Assembly (NCBI RefSeq): GCF_040958095.1
Contig: NC_091193.1
Location: 20,390,163 to 20,454,162 of the forward strand
Length of the DNA stretch: 64,000 nt
Source of the DNA: Procambarus clarkii
Lineage: Eukaryota > Arthropoda > Malacostraca > Decapoda > Cambaridae
Direction: 5' to 3'
Shown here: positions 54,545 to 64,000 of the stretch, piece by piece
How the letters are laid out: each line of letters begins with the position of its first letter
Position numbering within the stretch: position 1 is the stretch's first letter
Position numbers and translations under genes: made by a program
Notes under the pieces: model-generated
Told to the model about the DNA's origin: nothing
Databases searched by the model: none
Seen by the model: the letters and a program-made list of their open reading frames with translations, nothing else

Positions 54545-54950
54545 CATATGAAGGAGTTAATAGTGTAATGAGTGACTGGTTTAACATCAATGTATGTGTT
54601 TACCAGGAATGTACCAGAGCTGTGCAATATCACCACGGTACTTTAATGTAAATGTGGATGAGGTCATGAGGGTGGTCAAGGTAAGATTATCAGAGAAAGA
54701 TGCAAATAAAGTAAATGTGAATAAAAGTAAAATTATGGTGGTAGAGAGTGAAGGAAATTGTGAAATAGTAATTAAATGAATGTGAATGAAAAAGGGCTGT
54801 AAGTGGTTAACAAATTTAAATATCTAGCAAGTGTGATTATTTTCCTATGAATTTGTGCAATTAAAGTTGAGACTAGGGTCAGTCAGGGAAGGAAAATGAT
54901 TAGTGCAATGAAATTCTTGGTTAGGAAAAACGAGATAGGAATTATGCACC
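54545..54950 (+). mobile_element. Old LINE reverse transcriptase remnant
   Basis: One frame reads CLPGMYQSCAISPRYFNVNVD with VVKVRLSEKDANKVNVN, related to the QGCVxSPxLFN region of another LINE type. It is followed by VNKFKYLASVI in a shifted frame. A partly similar C-terminal stretch occurs at 50150-50420. Dead. Confidence 0.55.
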
Positions 54951-54959
54951 AAACAAAGG

Positions 54960-55155
54960 CAAGGTAAGGTAATTATCAGGAGAAAGCATTAAGCCATTAT
55001 GACTATATAGCATTTGGAATTAGATATGAGGATAATGGTTAAAGAAAGTATGGAGGAAAGGAATGGTGTCCAACCATTTAGACAGTCGGGGATTGAATGC
55101 TAACCTGCAAGAAGCGAGACCATTGCTCTACTCTCCAGTCCAAGTGGTTGGACAA
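54960..55155 (-). repeat. tRNA-derived SINE fragment, copy 2
   Basis: Aligned with 38690-38900: TTATGACTATATAGCATTTG, TGGTGTCCAACCATTTAGAC and inverted GATTGAATGCTAACCTGC. 55160-56520 holds nothing I recognise. Confidence 0.6.
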
Positions 55156-56525
55156 ATACAGCCAAAGTTTGCGTAAAGGAGAGGTGAAGCCAATTTATAT
55201 ACAGTACATGTTTGTGAAATGACATAGACAATCTGAGAAGCATTTGTGGTGTTAGAATACAATAAGGAAATGAAAATATTATAGAGATATGTTATGTACA
55301 AAAGTCAATAAACTACCAGACTGAGAAGAGATATAGTTTGAGTACAGTACATTGAATAAATGGATGATGGTTGACTGATGAAGGGTGTGTAAGCCAGTAC
55401 AGCAAGTGTGTGTGTGTGTGGACACTGGCAGAGTGAAGAACAATGGGATATTGTCAGGAACAAGACTTGGTGAAAGTAGTTTGTAAGAAGGAAATAAATG
55501 TACATAATCCAGGTGTTATATATTTTGTTGCATATCATAATTATGGCACTGTCTTAAATCTTTCACAGATGCATGAAATAAATTAGCAGCCATCAAGCCT
55601 AGCAAACAAATGATGGAAAAGAAGCATTGTATTACCATCACTAATGATATTGAAATGTGTGTACGTTTTATTGAGGCACCCTATATTTATAAGTAATGTA
55701 CAGGTACTGTATATGACAATTCAAGAGGAGTTCTGTTCACCTGGGTACATGAAAGAATAGGTTCCTGCAATGGATGACTGTTGGGTTGTGCAGTACAATA
55801 GTGCTTGTTTATCCATGATACTATATACTGTCTATGATCAATAATCTGAAATATATAGGACCCCACACCATTCAAGTTAGCCAAATGTTTACTTGGAAAG
55901 TCCAAATACTGAACAATTTAAATTTATTTGGGTTTTTATTCACCACAAATCTCAGTAACACAAATTTTTATTCATGTTGGGCAGTCAAAACTTTGAACTA
56001 AAATTTGTGTGGATTATCCAAAGATTCAGGAACTCGGATTACCGAGCTCTTACAGTAGTGGACTGTGAATGATACAATAAATGGACAAGTGACAATTTTA
56101 ATTCATACTATACAGTATTACACATCCAATAATTCTGATCACTAGGCTGATGCCTTTCCACCTCTTGAAATTGAGAAATGGTAATTTAATGAATAATGTA
56201 CGTATGTATATGTATACAAAACATACTAAATCAAAACTTCTTGTTACTAAACATGAGGTTGCTAAACATGAGTCTAATCAATAAGTTCATAGTGGTGTAT
56301 ATACAGCATACATAAACTACTTCTGATTTCTTACAGCATGTAAACAACCAAAATGATAACACAATCTAAGAGATCCTAGAGGAATAACAAATAACAATGT
56401 AAAGGATAGTACAGTACCACCAAAGATCATACACAAACATGAAAAACACTACAGTAAGTTCATCAATTTGTTCAAGTGCTGTCAACGAGGTTATTTAACT
56501 TTCAATCTGAGATAAATAGCAAAAA

Positions 56526-57098
56526 ATCAGCTTTGAATGTAATGAAACACTATTTTCTGGGTGAGCCCTGGAGGCTCCCTGGAGCTATCAGGCTAATATG
56601 CAATATATTAGTCTAGGGCATTAGTCAATGGAGGCCTACCAGGAACCACAAGCCGGAACCTCGTCCCCTTAGAGAGGCAAGGGAGCAATGGCCTCTGGAA
56701 ACCCCCCCTGTGGTTAGGGGTATTCCTTGTCTGCCATTGACCAGGATTAGGCACCCAGAAAGGTAGGCATAACAAAACAAACCTCACTTGGTAAGAAAAT
56801 TTTAACCGAAAACCGAACAGGGTTCGGTTTTGCAGTTTGCACTCCCCCAACTCTCAAGGAAACGAGCAAACAAGCAAACGTCACACCACCACTGCCGTTC
56901 ATCCGCACAGCCCTCTCCTTCCTGGGAGGGAGAAGGATGAGCCCAGGACCCACCGTGCTGGCTACTCAACCCCAGTTTGGAAGCTAAGCATGAAAAACAA
57001 AATGAAACCGCCGACCAGAGGGATGGAGGGAGGAAGGGTGCCAGGGAGCCCCCAAGGCTCACCAAGAAAATAGTGTTTCATTACATTCAATGCTGGTT
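56526..57098. repeat. Inverted repeats of about 35 bp bounding 570 bp next to a tyrosine-recombinase remnant
   Basis: TTGAATGTAATGAAACACTA + TTTTCT at 56532-56557 is exactly inverted at 57065-57091. Both ends continue outward or inward as GGGTGAGCCC / GGGGAGCCCC and CCTGGAGCTA / CCTGGAACTA. A third partial copy lies at 61297-61330. These may be the inverted repeats of a DIRS-type element (inference). Confidence 0.7.
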
Positions 57099-57179
57099 TT
57101 CTGTGGGGAGCCCCTTTGACTTCCTGGAACTACATTACCCAAGATAAGTAAAAGAGGGACTTACCCTGAAGGCAGCCGC

Positions 57180-58290
57180 CACAGCTCCTCAACTCGAAGG
57201 TGAGACAATTGGCTACAACCTGCGACCCAAAGCCACACACGAACACCCAGGACCAGGAATGTTTACCAAATAATGGGCAGCCAGGACCCTGTTCGACCTC
57301 TAAAATCCCTGCTCCTGAATGTCAGCCCAAGACATGTTGCCGAAGACGGCAGCCAAAGCAGCAAACTTATGAACGTCATAGGCACAAGGATAGTTTGCAG
57401 GCTGGCTAAACTAATAACCCTGTGGACAACCTGGGAGACCTGAGCCCTGGAACAGGGAATGACAGAAACCGGATCAACCCAAAACGCATCGCCGGCCATG
57501 GAGGCCCAGGCGTGCAGATAACGGCAAAGAGCTGCATCAGGACACAACACATGATACACTCCTGGCCTAACCAACTAAACATCAATGACCCAAGGGCTCC
57601 TCTGAAAAGCCGCCGTCTCGTTCTTCGCCAGAAAAGAAGGAGACAGCTGCAACCGAACAATCCAACCACCAGGACCGAAAGTGCAGAAACTCCTGCACCA
57701 GAGGAAAGCATGGAGCTTGCCAACCCAACCCCCAGAGGCCAATGCCAACAGAAAGAGAGCCTTGGAAAAACAATCTTGAACCAAAGGCATCACCACAAAC
57801 TGAGGAGAAGAGAGAAAAGAGAGCACCCAGTCTTACGACCAGGACGGCTCAGGTGGCGCATGAGCAGGCCAGATGTGAAACAAAGCACGAGAAAGCTTAC
57901 GGAATGGGGCAGAAGAGACATACACCTCAAAAGCAAGCTGGAGCAGCTCCACCAGCATTGCACGATACGAGGCAACAGTATTCGGCATCAAATGACGATC
58001 TTGAAAAAGCCAAGAAAGAAAGGACAAGACAACCCGATCAGAAATAGAAAACAACCTACGAAGAGACAGAAAATAGCGAAAAGAATGGCAGGAAACTTCA
58101 TACTGTCGCCGAGACGAAGCTCACAGGTGGGAACACCATCAATAAAGCCACCTGATCACCATACAGATAATGATAAACCCCGCTTCAAAAAGACCACATG
58201 CAAAGAGCGATGGAGTAGCCTGAACCAGCCATGTACCGGACCGGACCGATTTGCTGAAAGAAACGGAGCCTCTTTAAAACTTTGAATTAA
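57180..58290 (-). pseudogene. Inactivated DIRS/Ngaro-like tyrosine recombinase
   Basis: Read on the minus strand in broken frames, in order: VASYRAMLVELLQLAFEV, SRALFHIWPAHAPPEPSW, FSKALFLLALASGGWVGKL, PSFLAKNETAAF, then YDVHKFAALAAVFGNMSW, ADIQEQGF, stop, RSN, LAAHYL. This is the layout of the tyrosine-recombinase domain used by DIRS-group retrotransposons. The first catalytic Arg is Trp (GGWVG) and the H-x-x-R box reads YDVH. With the stops this shows the copy is dead. The long + strand ORF over the same bases is a shadow. Confidence 0.65.
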
Positions 58291-58299
58291 ATTAACAGG

Positions 58300-61290
58300 A
58301 TAAAATATCAGACAAGATCTACAGTATATGCAAATCATCATATAAGCTATTTAGACTTCTAACACGACATTGATAGATCCATCCTCAACAAATCATGACA
58401 TTTACAAGATACTCTCACTTCTGATGTGCCATGAAATATCTTGAACAATATTTACATGGTCTAACCGGTACTCTGCATACTACAACAGTTATCAATAAAT
58501 TAAAATACACTTAATACTCTACTGATATACAATACATTTAAAAAACACAAAAATCCTGTGACAAGAAAATAGTATAACAAGCTACATACGTTCTGAACCT
58601 GTTGCTCGTAGTCACCACTACCAGGTGTGAACTACAAGCTTCATGTATCAAACTAATGGGACTACCCAAGTTATTTCTTACATGACAAAGATTGTTAGTA
58701 TTTTTACACATTTTTAACAGCTCTGAACTTAAAGAGAAATTGCTTTGTGCACTGTACGAATTGCTGAAGTTACAGAATTCAGTAGAAACATATAGCTGAC
58801 TGTTTTATATTTCTTTCTGATTCAAAATCTTCAGTGATATATAAAAACCTATTAGTGCATATACCCACTAATCATTATACAGGCACTACACTAATTACAA
58901 TACAGTACTGTATATCCAAAAATCAATTGTTTTAAAGTCTGAATTATCTCTAGACTTCCAGGCCGTGTATATTAAAAACACTTTTAAGCTTCGAGTGCAA
59001 ATATAAAATGAAACCAATGAAAATTTATATCCACAACTATTTTCATATATTACAATTTGTTTGTCATTTACAGTAACAGTTTAAAAAAATGTAACACAAA
59101 GAATGATTACTGGTAGCCATTACTTGGCTAATAGCCCTTGAAATGTGAATACCATCTTAAGATCTTCAACCCATGCCATATCATCCCAAGATGTTTTATG
59201 TACTTTACAACTTTTGAAACTCCCACTGGTACAGTACATGGTCGGAGACCGGACCACAGGAATGTTGATCCCCAGAACCACCACAAGGTAAGGAAGCCTC
59301 TAATAAACATCTGCCATCTTGGGATGTTGCTGTTGTGCTTAGGACATGGGTTTTAACAACATAGGAACACAAAATCTTCTTTTGAATACTATTTTTCTGT
59401 GCGCATACAGATAATGCCTGATGTATTCCCTTGTACAATCCAAGGGTTAATAAAATGGGAGTAAGTTAGCTTACTCCCATTGAAGAAGTGATGCATATCA
59501 CTGCAGCATGGCTCTTCTGTACTCCTAGTCAGTGAGAGCAGACTGTTCTTCCATCTGACACTGCTAGTTGTGGCTCCAAATCAGTCTCTAATGTTTCTAT
59601 TAACCTCACAATGCTCCAATTGTACACAGGTATTTGCAAATTTCCCATTTTAATTGTAAATTATTTGTTATTAATGCACACCTCAGTGTAGTACTTTTAA
59701 ATAGCTGTGCAGTTAAGGGAGGTTAAATATCTTACAACTTCTTCTTATTTATCAAAACATCAAGCATATTAATGATGCCAAGATCATAAACTATATTCGA
59801 GCCATAATAATTTTGGAATAACGACACTAAGATCACTTAAAACAAAGATACATACAGTATTATCTATTAACCTTATTCTTAAGTCACCTAAGTTATATTA
59901 CAATTAAAACTGTTATTGAAAAGACCTTCACCAGCAAAACAGCAAGGACTAAAATTAAGATTGGAAGATGCATTCAGTTTAATGTGGAGCAAAAAACAAA
60001 TACCCTTAGTAATGTTTAAAACTACTGCACAATTTAAATTATTATTAATTGTATTTGAAAATGTGGTGTAGTCAGTTTAAGATGTGTTTAGTAGTTTGAA
60101 TAGTTAGCAGAGGCAGTTTAGAATCCTTAGCCGTTATAGTACCAACAATCCAGAAGGGTACTAGATAGATGTGTGTCCCACACCCCAGAGCAATAGATCA
60201 CCTGCTTCCAACACTCAGCATCTCTTCATAGGGAGGTTGGTAGTATGGTGGTCCAGGTGATCTGTAGTTTAGAGTTCCATTCTACACATTACACTTCAAT
60301 TTGCTACATGTATGCCATTGTGAATTTCAGTAAATGTGTATAATGTATGTACTTGTGATGTGCATGTGTGTGCATGGATATACACACGTGTACTTGTGCA
60401 CACATTAGACACCAGTTATTCAATGTATCAGTAGCCACAAAATTCCTTATTTATAATTAAAGAACCAACAGCATACCATTTAATTACACAAATTCACTTT
60501 TAAACACACAAATAATTATATAAAAACTCTCAAGTGTCACAATGGGTTTTCCCTTTTTTGTCTGTTTATGTACAGGTTATCTGTTTCTCTTCATATTTTA
60601 CTGTCACTTAATTTTGTGCATCCCTGTAATTTAAAGACCTATAACAGTATCTAAAATAAACTCCAGATGAGCACGAATTTGTCGATTGGCCAGTGATGGG
60701 TAGTGAATATTCCAGAAAGTTTAGATGATGGTAACTCTCAACTATCTACTTGCTTTACAACCATTACTAAAATAATGCACAAGATGATTTTAAATCACAT
60801 TGGTGTGAGGAAGGCCAAGTATGAATAGATAGACCAAGTCCTGACTATTTGAGTGGAAGACCATTGAAAGCATGAAGCTTTTCTATCAGTTAATCATGTA
60901 TGAAAACGTAAAGGAAATTCTTATAAAATATTTCCATGCATTAGCACTACAGAAGTATTCTCGTCCTACAAAGGTTGAGTGGACAGATTCATGCAGTCAG
61001 AAATCTCCACACTCTAAATTAAAATAAACCAAATATTTTTGTCTTAACTCTCATTAATGGGTTTCCCATTGCACTATTGTACCTATTTTTGGTACATTTA
61101 TTTTTGCTATTTTTTCCCATTGGTTACTGAGATAGTGTTCTACCCCCCTAGACTCCCTTTGCTTTTACTGAGTGGGGCCAAATTTTGGTACTGGCCTTTG
61201 GTAGGTGTTTGTTATTTGATAGAGTCAAGTGTGGTACTGTACTTGAGCTTGGCGGACTCCTGGTAGGTAGCTCTGAAAGATACCAAGGAA
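58300..61290. other. AT-rich stretch, no gene recognised
   Basis: No coding exon, tRNA or named repeat was recognised. 59130-59360 has an inverted pair ATCATCCCAAGATG / CATCTTGGGATG about 150 bases apart. Confidence 0.5.
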
Positions 61291-61335
61291 ACCCACCAGG
61301 AAGAGGCATTTCATTATATTCAATGCTGGATTTTT

Positions 61336-64000
61336 TTTAAATAAAACCAACCCAACCCACACCTGAGTAAACAAAAAACCATACCAATTGAAAAGTGAAA
61401 GTGAATCACAGAATTTTGTTTTATGTTCAATGGGTTTCCAGGAGTATCAACTATATCTCATAATTTTGTGCCCATCTGTGAAAAACTTAAACACAATACA
61501 AGTAATATTAAAAGTGGTACTAATGATAAATACCTATGGGTAAAAGGATCCCAGAACCCAGCAGGCCCCACAAAAAGATTCAACAGAAAGGCCAACGAGG
61601 TCAAAAATATCAAAGCTAATAATGGAAAACGGCAATCTGCAAAATCAGGTACTGAATCAGATGATGAAGCTATAATGACCAAGCTAGTCACACACACAAG
61701 ACAAAGACATGCCACAGAAACAAGAGATACCAGAAATCCAAACTGTCACAAACATTGGGAGGCATGCCAGAGAAACATCTCGGTGAAGCAAATATGACCC
61801 CAAGTGTGCCCTCGGCTAAAACCAAGCATGCAATTTTGTACATGCACAAAATGGTTTTTTTCATGAATAACATACAGTCTACAGACTGTCTCCACCCATG
61901 AACAGGCCTCACAAGGAAGAAGCAAATACCCATAAGCACTACCCATTAGCAAAGTGACTCAAGAGGAGTCTGCTCGTAGAGCCTGCAACACCCTCACAGC
62001 AGGTACTGTATCTTTAGTGAGGCACATATGGAAACGCAAGTTAGCTCCCCAGAGAAAAGTAATCTGGCCACAGTCAGCATGAATAATGTGGGAGGGCATA
62101 GACAAAGCCAAGCAAAACAATGGCTGAACTAATGTTCCAAGCAGTTGTTACTTATGTTGAACAGATGGCACCATGAAGAGTAGTGAGGTGGCAGGCTGGT
62201 TCAGACCCCAGGTGACCTAGATTGATATCTGGTGACAGTTGGGTGCATAATAGTTCAGGAATTTTTCCTACAGGAACAATTATTTGCCTTGTTTAAGGTG
62301 CCTAATTTCCTTTTAGCACTTGCTTAGTTTGTTGTGTCTATACTTTCTGGCAAGTTTTCCCCAAGTTTTGTTGTTGATCTCTAATCATGTCTCCCTTGCC
62401 TTGAAGACTGAGTCAGATTCTGGTACTGGCATCCATTAAACCACGGATAGGTCTCGGATGCCTGGTGTGCTGGTGAAGTGCGATGGCACTAGAGCTTTAT
62501 TCGAGAAGCTGCTGGTAGCCCACTAGACAAGGGCATTTTATTACAGTACTGTACACACAACCCTTGGTTTTTACAAATGCAGTAATCTATTAGCTTTATA
62601 TCTGTATCATAGCGAATGAGATTTTTCCAGTAACTTATTTTACCTTTAGAACTATCTACTGATGGCAGAGGCAAATCTTTATAACGTGGCTGCTCTTTGT
62701 TGGCCACCACATGGTAACTGCAATATTGTGCATCCTGAAATCAATGCACTTCAAACAAAATGTGCAATATTGTGCATCACAGAGTCCAATTGTTAATCAC
62801 AGTACATAAATGTACTGTACTTACTATACAAGATATTTACACTCAAAGTGACCTCCATCTTCCTTGTACATTTTATATGTACATGTCTACATGTATACAC
62901 AAGCACATGTTCTATGTGTTTGGGCATGTGTATGTACATGCACATGTATATGTACACACATGCAGACACACACACACAAAGGCACATAGGCCAAAACTGT
63001 CAGTACTGTAGTCTTAAAGCATCTTACGAGTGCTGGAAAGACAGGACACCACGAACATAGCTCTCATCCTGTAACTACACTTAGGTAATTACATTAATAA
63101 TAATGTATATACAGTATACAATTTTTTTTTTTACAAATTAATAGTACAGTAATACCAAACTGCCTAAAAATAAAATTTCATATTTCCATTTTGAAAATAA
63201 ATTTGGAAGATTTTATAAACTCTTTTTAGATAACATCTTTTCATAACTTTTGTTAAATGATTGATATTTTGTTTATAACAATACTCAAACCTCCCTAACC
63301 TCAGCCAGCACCCTGAAGTAGGGTTGAACTACACTGCAGAAGCTCAAGATATTTCAGATATTGATCAGCATGATCTCATTCTGCTCGAGAAAGAGAGACA
63401 AATAATAACACACTGCCAGGCACTATATGCAACACAAACTGTGCTAATTTGAGTTAACAGTCTTTATAATACTGTATAAACTTTACACTGAAAATTTTAT
63501 AAATATGATGAAAGACATGACATAATTAACATTAGTAAACTAAAAAGTTTTATATTCACACTATAGTAGCAAAGTGACTCACAACAAATGAGAGGTGATA
63601 AGTTCATTCTTAACAATGGTAATTCTCAGACAATCTTCTATTTGATATTCTGTAACTACAGTATGTATCTACATCTCTCTCTCTTGAATTTATTTGTAAG
63701 ACCCATATTGGAAATATGCTTAATTATCATACATTTCCAACTACCATGTACAAACTGATGAGAATTATAAAGTATTCTTAATTACTTGTTTATAAAGCTA
63801 ACTGAAAATTCTAGTTTTTGTGTACAATCAGTTATTAGCATAATTCCCAATTAAAATACTTCAAATATTTTTTTCCATGCCACTAGTTACAGTTTACTTT
63901 AAATTTTGCAAGCTAGAACTGCACAATTTCTCTGCAGTTACAGTATTTGCAGTAATGTGTGGAATTCTGTACTTTTATTTAACTATTATTGTGTATCATT
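61336..64000. other. AT-rich stretch to window end, no gene recognised
   Basis: A 124-codon + strand ORF (61423-61797, rich in Lys/Asn/Thr) has no recognisable domain and overlaps opposite-strand ORFs of equal weight. The rest shows only short simple repeats and ACAGTACTGTA-like words. Confidence 0.45.

Noticed and set aside
57422-58285. 287-codon + strand ORF, Lys/Arg/Gln-rich
   Set aside because: It overlaps the tyrosine-recombinase motifs read on the minus strand. Its composition is the complement of that coding sequence and it shows no domain of its own.
61423-61797. 124-codon + strand ORF as a gene
   Set aside because: No recognisable domain, no start context or splice logic, and opposite-strand ORFs of similar length; not enough support.

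Overview
The window looks like decapod crustacean nuclear DNA, most likely a crayfish or lobster relative. Exons are small and separated by introns with GT..AG ends. There are many (AC)n and (AT)n arrays, tRNA-derived SINEs, CR1/Jockey-like LINE fragments, Penelope-like fragments and a dead tyrosine-recombinase element. The host genes I can support all belong to the crustin family: secreted WAP/four-disulfide-core antimicrobial proteins of crustacean haemocytes. The species assignment is inference; the gene models are read from the sequence.

Five crustin-type genes lie head to tail on the + strand. Gene 1 (about 2.03-12.8 kb) encodes signal peptide, acidic spacer, Gly-Tyr-Pro repeats and a WAP domain. 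Gene 2 (about 13.97-19 kb) has the same layout, but its reading frame stops inside the Gly-rich exon and its WAP exon is decayed. Gene 3 (about 25.98-28.8 kb) is a 76-residue secreted Gly/Arg/His-rich peptide with no WAP exon found and a mutated ancestral donor. Gene 4 (about 32.2-35.6 kb) is a complete crustin with a four-Cys region and a WAP domain. Gene 5 (about 47.95-51.9 kb) has a long Ser/Thr/acidic and Pro/Leu-rich arm before its four-Cys region and WAP domain. The join before the WAP exon is phase 1 in genes 1, 4 and 5, and the decayed WAP exon of gene 2 fits the same phase. In genes 1-4 the exon carrying the signal peptide ends in phase 2. Each gene has a TATA-containing promoter and a short non-coding first exon. 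In genes 1-3 these promoters are clearly homologous, with a TGAGGAYG element about 28 bp upstream of TATA.

The introns and spacers are filled with repeats. Gene 1's large second coding intron holds a LINE copy with a long open RT frame between (AC)n arrays, plus tRNA-Thr-like SINEs. A second LINE copy sits in its last intron, and a minus-strand copy sits in gene 2's first intron. Gene 3's first intron holds Penelope-like fragments ending in (AT)n, including a near-perfect 69-bp palindrome. Between genes 2 and 3 lie a 25-copy 32-bp minisatellite, a MITE-like element and a long foldback. Between genes 4 and 5 (35.7-47.9 kb) I see only repeats and unassigned sequence.

From about 51.9 kb to the end I find no host gene. 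This part is AT-rich, poorer in long microsatellites, and contains an old LINE RT remnant, a SINE and an inactivated DIRS/Ngaro-like tyrosine recombinase on the minus strand.

The main point of interest is a tandem antimicrobial-peptide locus in which modules have been kept, lost or replaced around one conserved splice phase, with two neighbouring members independently reduced to WAP-less glycine-rich peptides. A secondary lead is a hammerhead-ribozyme-like core shared by several palindromic or Penelope-related repeat families.
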